From Accumulibacter sp. (lineage in GTDB: Bacteria; Pseudomonadota; Gammaproteobacteria; Burkholderiales; Rhodocyclaceae): a DNA stretch of 52,787 bases. Of this stretch, positions 25,785-33,628 are shown piece by piece (position 1 is the stretch's first letter; each line of letters begins with the position of its first letter). Made by a program: the position numbers and the translations under genes. The DNA is taken from the NCBI GenBank assembly GCA_024235695.1, contig JACKLX010000023.1, positions 1 through 52,787 of the forward strand, in the 5' to 3' direction. The notes under the pieces were generated by a model, which made no database searches, had not been told where the DNA came from, and worked only from the letters and a program-made list of their open reading frames with translations.

Positions 25785-26759
25785 TCAAATCCACTTCTTC
25801 CGTTTGAACAACACGTACTGCACGAGGGCGAAAGCGACCAGCAGGATAGTGACATAGGCGAAGGCAAACTGATTTTCGGTACCGGGAATGCCACCGACAT
25901 TGATCCCCAGCAGGCCGGTGATCAGGCCGAGCGGCAGGAAGATCGCGGCGACGATCGACAGCACGTACATCGTCTTGTTCATCTGCTCCGACAGGTGGCT
26001 GTTGAGTTCTTCCTGGGTGATGGCGGCGCGATCGCGGGCCGAGTCGAGGTCGTCGACGAAGCGGGCCGTGCGTTCGGCAATCTCGCGGATGCGCACCCGG
26101 TCAAGCTCGTTCAGCCACGACACGCGTTCGTTCTGCAGGCGCGCCAGGACGTCACGCTGGGGCGAGATATAGCGCCGCATGCTGATCGTCTGCCGGCGCA
26201 GATTGGCAAGCCTGGGGCGCAGTTCATGGCTCTCCTCGGTCAATACCGTGTCCTCGAGCTCATCGACGCCATCGTCGATGTCACCGATGACGTCAGCCAT
26301 CCGGTCGGTCAGCTTGCTGGCCGCCATGACCAGGAAGTCGCCGCTGCTCAGCGGGCCCTTTCCTGCTTCGATGGTCCGGTTGATGTCGTCCATGGCCATC
26401 ACCCGGCGATGGCGCATGCTGATGATGCGGTGCTCGTCGAACCACATGCGGACCGCCACCATGTCCTCGGGATCGGCGCCAGGATTGAAGTTGATGCCGC
26501 GAAGGATCAACAGCAGGGTATCGGCGGCGGCCACGACGCGCGGCCTGGTTTCGACCGCCATCAGCGCGGCGCACGACACGTCATCGATGCCACTCTCTTC
26601 GACCAGCCATCGCTTGGCGCCCTCGTCGGCATAATCGAGGTGCAGCCAAAGCAGGCCTTGCCCGGGCTCCCAGGTCTTGACCCGCTGCCAGCCGATGGCC
26701 TGCCCGCAGCCCTCCTCCAGAATGTAGGCAAACACCAAACCGTTCCTCGCACTCATCAT
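25785..26759 (-). CDS. CorA/ZntB-family divalent metal transporter
   Basis: 324 residues from ATG 26759 with GAGGA ten bases upstream; the long N-terminal extension is rejected. It has a large cytoplasmic N-terminal domain, a long helix (about 130-250) and two C-terminal membrane helices. The pore motif after the first of these reads GINVGGIPG, in place of CorA's GMN, which favours the ZntB branch (Zn2+/H+ transport) over magnesium. It ends in a basic tail, KRKKWI. Monocistronic, leftward. Confidence 0.85.
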   Translation of the reverse strand: MMSARNGLVFAYILEEGCGQAIGWQRVKTWEPGQGLLWLHLDYADEGAKRWLVEESGIDDVSCAALMAVETRPRVVAAADTLLLILRGINFNPGADPEDMVAVRMWFDEHRIISMRHRRVMAMDDINRTIEAGKGPLSSGDFLVMAASKLTDRMADVIGDIDDGVDELEDTVLTEESHELRPRLANLRRQTISMRRYISPQRDVLARLQNERVSWLNELDRVRIREIAERTARFVDDLDSARDRAAITQEELNSHLSEQMNKTMYVLSIVAAIFLPLGLITGLLGINVGGIPGTENQFAFAYVTILLVAFALVQYVLFKRKKWI

Positions 26760-26943
26760 TTCGACCCAATCCTCTTGCTGGTGAATGGCGCTGGGGAGAC
26801 GGCCTCCCGTTTCCCTAAGCTGGTCGTCGCTGCCCACCGACAACGACGATCGGCGAACGATGGTAGCGCAATCAGCGCCATCGCCGCTTGCTGCGCCTGC
26901 CGGGCACTGCCAGTCCGGCGGCCGGCAGACGACTGCTCGACGC

Positions 26944-27141
26944 TCAGCGGCCAGGAACGCCGGGCCGCTGGCAACGCGCGTCCTGGTAGGGGCCGCTGGC
27001 CATTTCCCACCCCTCACCGGGCTTGGTCTGGGCGCAAAATGCCTTGCCGTCCAGCTTGCTGCGCCACATGAACCAGGGCGCCGGGGCGGCAAGGACGGTA
27101 AGGCAGAACAGCGCGATGACGATGGTGATGCTTGCTTTCAT
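26944..27141 (-). CDS. Small exported hypothetical protein, 65 aa
   Basis: Start chosen at ATG 27141 because a signal-like segment follows immediately (KASITIVIALFCLTVLAAPA). The mature part of about 45 residues holds two Cys (DGKAFCAQTKPG, DARCQRPG) that may form a disulfide. Unknown family. It is divergent from the L12-like gene, with about 120 bases between them. Confidence 0.6.
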   Translation of the reverse strand: MKASITIVIALFCLTVLAAPAPWFMWRSKLDGKAFCAQTKPGEGWEMASGPYQDARCQRPGVPGR

Positions 27142-27260
27142 GCCTTCATGACTTATGCTTCCCGCCAACACCGGCCTGCCACCCGCATCAGGCAGCGCCC
27201 GGCCTTGGTGCGCGTACGCTCGCCGCGCACACCCACGCAAGCGAAACCGATGGCAGCGCC

Positions 27261-27527
27261 ATGAATGATAATGACCATGAGCTCCCGCGTGAAGCCATCG
27301 CCGCCCTGGAGCGGGGCAGCAAGATCGAGGCGATCAAGTGCGTCCGCGTGACCAGGGGGGTCGGCCTCAAGGATGCCAAGGAGATCGTCGAGCAATTCCT
27401 CGAACAGCTGCCGCGGCTGCAACAGCGCATGACGTCAGCCAACATCGAGATTGTCCGGGGAAAGCTTGGCTGGTTCGTGCTGGCGGCAATGCTGGCCGTG
27501 CTGGCCCATTATTTTCTCACCGGCTGA
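27261..27527 (+). CDS. Ribosomal protein L12 C-terminal-domain-like protein with a membrane tail
   Basis: 88 residues from ATG 27261. Residues about 8-50 follow the bL12 C-terminal pattern (KIEAIKCVRVTRGVGLKDAKEIVEQ), including the G-L-K-x-A-K-x-x-V signature. L12's N-terminal dimerisation domain is absent. A hydrophobic segment ends the protein (LGWFVLAAMLAVLAHYF), so it may be tail-anchored in the inner membrane. It is not the ribosomal stalk gene. Role unknown. Confidence 0.75.
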   Translation: MNDNDHELPREAIAALERGSKIEAIKCVRVTRGVGLKDAKEIVEQFLEQLPRLQQRMTSANIEIVRGKLGWFVLAAMLAVLAHYFLTG

Positions 27528-27585
27528 TCTGGCGCGGGCAGTACCGGCGGCCACCCGATCGACTCTCGTCGCCGCTCGCGGCGCT

Positions 27586-28626
27586 TCAATGTCCGTGCCG
27601 ATGATGGATGTCGGGAAAGTGGCGGTGGCTGTGCGACATTGGCAGATGCCGATGCGGATGGCTGTGCGGCTGCTCGCCCTGCCAGTCGGCCGAATGCGGG
27701 TGCTGGTGATGTTCGTCGTGTCGGTGGCTATGGGCGTGATGCATTTCGTGATGACTGTGTTGATGGCGATGCTGCTCGGTCAGGTGCAGCCAGACGCCGA
27801 GCGCCATCAATGCCGCTGCCGCCCAGAACGCTGTTGACGTCGACTCGTCCAGAATGACCAGCGCGACGGCGGCACCGATGAACGGCGCTGTCGAGAAATA
27901 GGCGCCGGTACGCGCCGCACCCAATCCGCGCAAGGCGAGAACGAACATCACCAGGCTGACGCCGTAAGCGAGCAGACCAAGGCTCATCGCCGGAATGAGC
28001 GTCCAGGTCGCCGGCCAGGGGATGCCCAGAACCAGCGCGAGCAGCGTATTGACGCCACCCGCGACCAGGCCCTTGCTGCCGGCAATGAACAGGGCGTCGG
28101 ACGCCGAAACCTGGCGCGTCAGATTGTTGTCGATGGCCCAGAACAGGCAGGCAGCGCTGATCGCCAGCGGCCCGGCCCAAGTCGTCGGGCCAGCGCCAGC
28201 AGCCGGCCACGACAGCACGGCGCCACCGGCAACGATCGCCAGCATGCCGAGGACGATCCGCCGGTCGGCGTTCTCCTTGAAGGCCACCCAGGCCAGCACG
28301 GCGGTCAGCACCGCCTCCAGGTTCAGGAGCAGGGACGCGGTCGCGCCGCCGGTGTTTACCAAGCCGTAGAGCAAGGCCACCGGCGCCAGCACGCCGCCGA
28401 AAAGCATCGCCCCCAGCAACCACGGCCACTCGGCAGACGCCAGCCCGGACGGCTGCCAGCGGCGATCGCGGATCAGGCGCGCGGCGCTCAGGCTGAGGCC
28501 GCTGCCGAGGTAGAGCAGACCGGCAAGCAGGATCGGCGGCAGGTCGCCAAGCAGCAGCTTGGCGATCGGCGTACTGGCGCCAAAAAGGACCGCCGCCAAG
28601 AGCGCATACAGCACGTAGATGTTCAT
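27586..28626 (-). CDS. DMT/EamA-family permease with a His-rich C-terminal tail
   Basis: 346 residues from ATG 28626, preceded by GGAG. About ten membrane helices arranged as two EamA repeats fill residues 1-285. The last 60 residues contain about 25 His in clusters such as HSHHEMHHAHSHRHDEHHQH and are almost certainly cytoplasmic and metal-binding. EamA proteins export metabolites; the tail suggests a metal-linked (Ni, Zn or Co) role or metal buffering. Divergent from a DUF411 metal-binding-type gene. Confidence 0.85.
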   Translation of the reverse strand: MNIYVLYALLAAVLFGASTPIAKLLLGDLPPILLAGLLYLGSGLSLSAARLIRDRRWQPSGLASAEWPWLLGAMLFGGVLAPVALLYGLVNTGGATASLLLNLEAVLTAVLAWVAFKENADRRIVLGMLAIVAGGAVLSWPAAGAGPTTWAGPLAISAACLFWAIDNNLTRQVSASDALFIAGSKGLVAGGVNTLLALVLGIPWPATWTLIPAMSLGLLAYGVSLVMFVLALRGLGAARTGAYFSTAPFIGAAVALVILDESTSTAFWAAAALMALGVWLHLTEQHRHQHSHHEMHHAHSHRHDEHHQHPHSADWQGEQPHSHPHRHLPMSHSHRHFPDIHHRHGH

Positions 28627-28795
28627 CGCTTGCTCCGCCGATCCCGACAACCGGATTGTGCGCCCGAAGCTGCCGGCAAGAATTACGGAAATGTAATTTG
28701 ATCGTCAGGCCGCCGTGAGCTTAAGCTGTACACAATGCACGATCAAACTCAATCGGCCACTTTGGCCAAAATCAGCCACGAAACGAGACCCTGCC

Positions 28796-29230
28796 ATGAA
28801 GCCAGTTCGCATCTTGTCTGCCCTCGCCCTGCTGTCGGTCGGCAGCGTCTACGCCGAGAGCGCCCCGCGCATAGAAGTCTACAAGAACGCCAGTTGCAGT
28901 TGTTGCGGCGGCTGGGTCGATCACCTCCGGCAGAATGGCTTCGAGGTGAGCAGCCATGATGTCGATGATGTGTCCGCCAACCGCAAGAAGCTGGGCATGC
29001 CGGAGCGACTCGGTTCGTGTCATACCGCCAGGGTCGACGGCTACGTGATCGAAGGCCACGTCCCGGCCGGCGATATCCAGCGCCTGCTCAGGGAAAAGCC
29101 GCCAGCCCTCGGGCTGGCGGTGCCGGCGATGCCGCCAGGTTCACCGGGCATGGAAGGCGCCAGCGCCGTTCCCTACGACACCTTGCTGGTCAACCGCAAC
29201 GGCTCGACGCGGGTGTTTGCCAGCCACTGA
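28796..29230 (+). CDS. DUF411 periplasmic metal-binding-type protein
   Basis: 144 residues from ATG 28796, with a signal peptide ending near residue 20 (GSVYAES). The family hallmark YKNASCSCCGGWVDHL supplies a Cys-x-Cys-Cys cluster. LGSCHTARVDGYVIEGHVPAGDI is the second conserved block. DUF411 proteins are periplasmic and often linked to copper or other metal resistance. The gene is divergent from the His-rich permease, which fits a metal-related pair, but no metal regulator is present. Confidence 0.9.
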   Translation: MKPVRILSALALLSVGSVYAESAPRIEVYKNASCSCCGGWVDHLRQNGFEVSSHDVDDVSANRKKLGMPERLGSCHTARVDGYVIEGHVPAGDIQRLLREKPPALGLAVPAMPPGSPGMEGASAVPYDTLLVNRNGSTRVFASH

Positions 29231-29274
29231 GCAGATCATTTGCCGGGCACGACAGCGCTTCCTGCCGCGGTGCC

Positions 29275-29337
29275 GCCTGGCGCCAGGCAAACGCCGAAAC
29301 ACCTCGAGGGCAACGTTGCAGGTGCCAGGCTGGCACC
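29275..29337. repeat. Two strong hairpins between DUF411 and the next gene
   Basis: A perfect palindrome GCCTGGCGCCAGGC at 29275-29288, and the stem GGTGCCA-GGC-TGGCACC at 29321-29337. Neither has a T-run, so a terminator role is uncertain; a REP-like element is possible. Confidence 0.45.
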
Positions 29338-29434
29338 CGGCGACTGTTGAAATCGGCAGCGAGAGCGCACAATGGCGGCGTCGGGGGTAGCCGCAAGGAC
29401 GCTCTCGCAAATCACGCCGAGGAGGAAGTTGACC

Positions 29435-29986
29435 ATGGTCATCCGGAGAACCTCACCCACCTGGACCGACCTCAAGGCCACGCTCAAGGATTTCGACCGT
29501 AAGGACCTGCTTGGGCTGATCGAGGATCTGTACGCGGCGAGCAAGGAAAACAAGACTTTCCTGCATGCCCGCTTCGGGCTGGGTAGCGACACCCTCAAGC
29601 CCTACAAGGCGATCATCGATCGCTGGCTGTGGCCTGACGTATTCAAGAACCAGAACTATTCGGTCGCCAGGGCGAGGAAGCCGATCGCCGATTACCGGAA
29701 GGCGGTCGGCGACGCCGACGGGCTCGCCGATCTGATGGTCTTCTACTGCCGGCATGCGGTCGGCTTCAGCAACGAAGTCGGCGTCGACGACGAGGGCTAC
29801 TTCGACGCCCTGATTGGCATGTTCGAGGAGGCGCTGCAGATGGTCATGACGCTGCCCGAAAACAAGCGAGAACGCTTTCTCGACGAGTTGCGCGAGGTCA
29901 GGGCAGCCGGTCGTGACATGGGCGGGGGCGTTGGCGAAGGTCTTGACGAGGCATGGCGGCGCGCCGACCTGAAGCTCGACGCGTAG
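29435..29986 (+). CDS. Hypothetical protein, DUF6155-like
   Basis: 183 residues from ATG 29435, with GAGGAGG upstream fixing the start. The N-terminal half (TDLKATLKDFDRKDLLGLIE, LYAASKENKTFLHARFG) resembles the DUF6155 pattern. The second half is helical and acidic, with KPIADYRKAVGDADGLADL and a Gly-rich turn near the end. Cytoplasmic. Function unknown; the family match is from memory and weak. Confidence 0.65.
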   Translation: MVIRRTSPTWTDLKATLKDFDRKDLLGLIEDLYAASKENKTFLHARFGLGSDTLKPYKAIIDRWLWPDVFKNQNYSVARARKPIADYRKAVGDADGLADLMVFYCRHAVGFSNEVGVDDEGYFDALIGMFEEALQMVMTLPENKRERFLDELREVRAAGRDMGGGVGEGLDEAWRRADLKLDA

Positions 29987-30032
29987 GCAGGGCAGCCGGC
30001 CTGTGCGCGCCGCGCCGCCGATGGCGAGCCGC

Positions 30033-30485
30033 TCAGACGGCCAGCTTCCTCTTCAGAAATCGCATCAGCCAGCCGATCGCCGGCAGTTTCGCGTAGAGCT
30101 CTTCGGCGGCGTCCCAGTAATCACGATGCCAGACCACCTTGCCCTGGTGATCGAACTTGAGATGCGAGGCACCGTGGATCAGCTGCTCCTGACGCTGCCC
30201 GGGCGCGCCCTTGAGCCAGAAATGCAGGTCCCAGACGAGCAGCGCGCCGTTATCGTCAACCACCCGTTCGATCACCACGAAGTGTGGCTCGCCAAGCTGC
30301 CTGAACATGTGGGTGAAGAGGCGGCAGATCGGCGCCACACCACGCACCTCGTTGAACGGGTCCTTGAAGAACGCGTCGTCGGCGTAGAGTTCGGCAAAGC
30401 GCGCGAGGCTCGCCGGCGTGAGGCTTTCGAAGAAGGTGATCAGCGCGTCGACGGCTGCCGCGTTGCGCCTGCCGGCCTCGTTCAC
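30033..30485 (-). CDS. NTF2/SnoaL-like protein, last gene of the lipid operon
   Basis: 150 residues from GTG 30485, which overlaps the stop of the SDR gene (GTGA), so the start is well placed. It has the NTF2-like fold pattern: an initial helix (VDALITFFESLTPASLARFA), FAELYADDAFFKDPFNEV, and late strands with LLVWDLHFWLKG and VVWHRDYWDAAEE. Such proteins act as small isomerases, cyclases or binding proteins. The operon context suggests it acts on a modified lipid or pigment intermediate. No active site is assigned. Confidence 0.85.
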   Translation of the reverse strand: MNEAGRRNAAAVDALITFFESLTPASLARFAELYADDAFFKDPFNEVRGVAPICRLFTHMFRQLGEPHFVVIERVVDDNGALLVWDLHFWLKGAPGQRQEQLIHGASHLKFDHQGKVVWHRDYWDAAEELYAKLPAIGWLMRFLKRKLAV

Positions 30486-31249
30486 GATCCGGCGAAACGG
30501 CGCACCAGCGGAAAATAGATCCGGTAGGGCAGGTGCGCCAGCAGCTTGAGCAGCCGCGTGAAGCGCTTCGGGTAATGGATCTCGAAGGCGGTGCCGGCGA
30601 ATCCGTCGATCGTCGCCTGCGCCGCCTGTTCCGGCGTCAATAGCGCCGGCATCGCGAAATCGTTCTGTTCGGTGAGTGGCGTGGCGACGAAGCCCGGGTT
30701 GATCAGCCGCACGCCGATGCCTTTCGGCTGCAGGTCGAGATGGAGCGCTTCGGCGAAATTGATCAGCGCGGCCTTGGTCGGGCCGTAGATCAGCGATCTG
30801 GGCAGCCCGCGATAGCCGGCGACACTGGCGACGAAACCGATCTGGCCGTCACCCTGGCGCAGCAGTAGCGGCACGACGCGGGCGGCGAACGAAACCGCCG
30901 CAACGAAATTGACCTCGATCATCTGCCGAGCCCTTGGCAGATCGAACTGCCAGGCGCGCATCGGCTGATAGTCGCCGGCGACGTAAAGCGCGACGTCAAG
31001 CCCGCTCCATGCGGCCAGCAGGCGATCCCGGGCGGCATCGAGGCTCGCTTCGTCGGTGGCGTCGCAGGGCAACACCAGCGCCCGCCCGGCACCCCCCACC
31101 ACTTCGGCCAGCCGGGCGGCGTTGCGTGCCGAGAAGGCAACGTAAGCGCCTCGCGCCAGCAACTGTCTGCCAAGCGCCGCGCCGATCCCGCTCGAAGCAC
31201 CAAGCAGCCAGACACGCTTGCCCGACCAGTCTGCAATTGGTTCATTCAT
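30482..31249 (-). CDS. Short-chain dehydrogenase/reductase
   Basis: 255 residues from ATG 31249. Rossmann motif LLGASSGIGAALG near the N-terminus for NAD(P) binding; the catalytic Tyr and Lys lie in IYGPTKAAL. PGFVATPLT follows, as in classical SDRs. Cytoplasmic oxidoreductase of unknown substrate. Ninth gene of the ten-gene leftward operon. I recall an SDR in the equivalent place of a Rhodobacter sphaeroides singlet-oxygen-induced gene set, so oxidation or reduction of a lipid product is plausible. Confidence 0.92.
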   Translation of the reverse strand: MNEPIADWSGKRVWLLGASSGIGAALGRQLLARGAYVAFSARNAARLAEVVGGAGRALVLPCDATDEASLDAARDRLLAAWSGLDVALYVAGDYQPMRAWQFDLPRARQMIEVNFVAAVSFAARVVPLLLRQGDGQIGFVASVAGYRGLPRSLIYGPTKAALINFAEALHLDLQPKGIGVRLINPGFVATPLTEQNDFAMPALLTPEQAAQATIDGFAGTAFEIHYPKRFTRLLKLLAHLPYRIYFPLVRRFAGS

Positions 31250-31269
31250 GATTTCAAGACCTCACGACT

Positions 31270-31812
31270 TCAGCGCTTGCTGAAGCTCAACGTCACCGCA
31301 CCGAGGCGGAAGCCGAACTTGCGCATTTCCGAGCGATTGAGCATCACCTTGTCGTTCACCAGGAACATCCAGTCGTCGAAATCGACGTTCCACACCCGGC
31401 CATCGACTGGCAAGGCCAGCACATAGCGCCAGTGCAGGGCGTTGCCGGCAGCTTCGCCTTGCGCATCACCGACGACGTCGTCGGCCCGACCGACGTAGCG
31501 CCTGGCGTCGACGCGGCTGATCGTCCACACCCGGCGCGACGTCGTGCCATCCGACCACGAGAAAGTCTCGTCGAGGGTGCCGACATCGACGCCGTCGCGC
31601 TTCTCCCAGCTGGCGTCGATCAGCACGTGAAAGCGCTTGATCACGGCGCCCGAGCGATCCTGGAACATCCCCCAGCCGTCGATCGTGCCGTTGAAGTAGC
31701 GGGCGAGGTCGAGGGCCGGTTGCTCGGCCCGGTAGCGATCGACCGGTACGCCAGCGCAGCCAGTCAAGCCAAGAATGCCGCAGGCCAGCCACGCCAGGCA
31801 AGAATTCCTCAT
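31270..31812 (-). CDS. DUF3833-family lipoprotein
   Basis: 180 residues from ATG 31812, which shares one base with the stop of the transporter gene (TGATG). The signal sequence ends in a lipobox (GLTGC, Cys about 19). The body follows the DUF3833 beta-sandwich pattern: LARYFNGTIDGWGMFQDRSG, ETFSWSDGTTSRRVW and DDWMFLVNDKVMLNRSEM. It probably faces the periplasm and may bind a lipid. Role unknown; its constant company with cyclopropane-synthase-type genes suggests lipid handling. Confidence 0.88.
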   Translation of the reverse strand: MRNSCLAWLACGILGLTGCAGVPVDRYRAEQPALDLARYFNGTIDGWGMFQDRSGAVIKRFHVLIDASWEKRDGVDVGTLDETFSWSDGTTSRRVWTISRVDARRYVGRADDVVGDAQGEAAGNALHWRYVLALPVDGRVWNVDFDDWMFLVNDKVMLNRSEMRKFGFRLGAVTLSFSKR

Positions 31813-33095
31813 CACCAACCCTCCAGAGTGCCGCGCCAGCGCCAGGCCAGCAGACCGGCGAGCGTCTTGAACAGCAACGGCAGCAGGCAATAGATGGCGG
31901 CAAGGCCACTGGCCGTGCCGGCGACGCCGGGCTGGTAGCCGACCAGATCGAGCAGCGGCAGCGACAGGCCGGCCGCCAGCGCAAGATTCAATTTGCCGAC
32001 CAGATTCCACCAGCCGAAGTAGGCGCCAGCCTGTGCCGGCCGGCTGCCGGCTCCGTCGGCGCTGCGGCGGTGTTCGGAGAGGTCGGCGAGCAGCGCTGCC
32101 GGCAGCGTCAGGTCGGCGCCGAGCGCTGCCCCCGAGAGCAGGCAGACGACCGCGAACGGCCAGACGTCGCCGGCGCCCAGACCCCAGGCCCAGGCGAAGG
32201 AAGCAACGGCGACCAGCATCGAGGCGATCCAGCTCCTGACGCGACCGACACGCCGCGCAAGGACGACCCACAGCGGCAGAAAGGCGACTCCGCTGACGAA
32301 GTAGAGTGCCAGGAAAGGGCCACTCCAGGTCTCGGCCTGCAGCACGTCGGCGACGTAGAACAGCACCAGCGTCGCCGGCAGGGCGGCGGCAACGCCATTG
32401 ACCACGAACACCGCCAGCAGGCGGCGAAAGCGATGGTCGGCAAACACCCCGCGGAGGTCGCCAAGCAGGCTGCCGCTGGCTGGCGTGCGCGCCACCGAAC
32501 GAGGCGAGCCCGACAGGGTCCACGCCGCCAGCAGCAGCAACAGCAACGGGAACAGCTGCGCGAGTCCGGCAAGACCGCGTGCAAGATCGGCCGAGATCAA
32601 ACCGGGGAGCGCTGCGGCGAGAACGACGCCAAGCAAGCCGAAACCCTCGCGACTGGCCGTCAAGCGCGTTCTTTCGCCGGCGTCACGGCCAAGTTCCGCG
32701 CCCCAGGCCTGGTAGGCAACGGTCGCCAGCGAGAAGCCGAAATAGGTGATCAGCATGGAAACGAGCAACCACGACGCGGCGGCTGTCGCTGGCGGCTGCA
32801 ACAGCGCGAACATGCCGAGCGCCAGACACGGCAGGGCGAGCAGAATCAGCCGTTGGCGATTCGCCGTGCGATCGCTCCAGCCGCCGAGCAGCGGATCCAT
32901 GCCGGCGTCGAGCAGGCGGCCGGTCAGGAGCAACGCGCCGAGCAGGCTCAGGCTCATGCCGGCGGCTTCGGCGTAGAGCCGCGGAACATGCACATACACC
33001 GGCAGGGCTGCCATTGCCAGCGGCAGCCCGAGCGCACCATGAGCGAGTAGCTGCCGGCGTGGCAGGGTGAACGCTGGTGCCATGGCCAGGCTCAC
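31812..33095 (-). CDS. GPH/MFS-family transporter
   Basis: 427 residues with about twelve membrane helices, from GTG 33095 overlapping the preceding stop (GTGA); an ATG four codons later is possible. GRLLDAGMDPLLGGWSDRT is the loop 2-3 motif of the glycoside-pentoside-hexuronide:cation symporter branch, with ELGRDAGERTRLTASREG as the second marker. The substrate cannot be read from sequence. In this operon a lipid or lipid precursor is more likely than a sugar, an inference from context. Confidence 0.87.
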   Translation of the reverse strand: MSLAMAPAFTLPRRQLLAHGALGLPLAMAALPVYVHVPRLYAEAAGMSLSLLGALLLTGRLLDAGMDPLLGGWSDRTANRQRLILLALPCLALGMFALLQPPATAAASWLLVSMLITYFGFSLATVAYQAWGAELGRDAGERTRLTASREGFGLLGVVLAAALPGLISADLARGLAGLAQLFPLLLLLLAAWTLSGSPRSVARTPASGSLLGDLRGVFADHRFRRLLAVFVVNGVAAALPATLVLFYVADVLQAETWSGPFLALYFVSGVAFLPLWVVLARRVGRVRSWIASMLVAVASFAWAWGLGAGDVWPFAVVCLLSGAALGADLTLPAALLADLSEHRRSADGAGSRPAQAGAYFGWWNLVGKLNLALAAGLSLPLLDLVGYQPGVAGTASGLAAIYCLLPLLFKTLAGLLAWRWRGTLEGW

Positions 33096-33628
33096 AGCGC
33101 CGGGCCCTGCAACAACGCGGCGCGCAAGGCGGGGCTGCGACTGCGGCGGTCCAGCCAGATGGCGAAGAACAGGCGGGCGAAATCGGCGTCAGCGATTTCG
33201 CCACGACGGCGGTCGCCATGGTAGAACGCCGCTCCTTGCCCAGGGTAGTGGACGCCGACGATCGTCTCGCCCTCCCTGACATCCGGCAAGACGCGCTGCA
33301 GCTCGCCCTGCCAGCGCGCCAGCTGGGCCTCATCGGCTCCCAGCCGGCGCATCTCGTCGAGACTGCTCTGCACCAGGCGATCACGCGGGATATCGCGCCG
33401 GTACTGCAGTCGCAGGGCGGTCGGCACGTCGGCCGGCAGCTCGCCGCCCGGCGGCGCGGCGACCCACAGTGTCGCACGGTAAAGCGCAAGGCCCCACCAG
33501 CTCATTTCACCGCTACCCCATTGCCGCCAGCCGTTCCCGCCCTCGCGCAGCGCCTCCGGAACGGCCTCGGCGAGCGTGCTGCCGGCCAGCAGGAGAAAGC
33601 TGATCAGTGCCGCACGTAGCGTCCTCAT
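33092..33628 (-). CDS. Chalcone-isomerase-like exported protein
   Basis: 178 residues from ATG 33628, overlapping the methyltransferase stop by four bases. A signal peptide ends near residue 22 (STLAEA). The body matches the bacterial chalcone-isomerase-like group: GSGEMSWWGLALYRATLWV, ALRLQYRRDIPRDRLVQSS and FFAIWLDRRSRSPALR. These proteins are related to fatty-acid-binding proteins and usually lack flavonoid isomerase activity, so periplasmic lipid binding is a reasonable guess. Confidence 0.87.
   Translation of the reverse strand: MRTLRAALISFLLLAGSTLAEAVPEALREGGNGWRQWGSGEMSWWGLALYRATLWVAAPPGGELPADVPTALRLQYRRDIPRDRLVQSSLDEMRRLGADEAQLARWQGELQRVLPDVREGETIVGVHYPGQGAAFYHGDRRRGEIADADFARLFFAIWLDRRSRSPALRAALLQGPAL

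Noticed and set aside
25557-27071. A 504-codon rightward open frame opposite the ZntB-like gene
   Set aside because: Antisense to a gene with a clear CorA/ZntB membrane end; no domain of its own.
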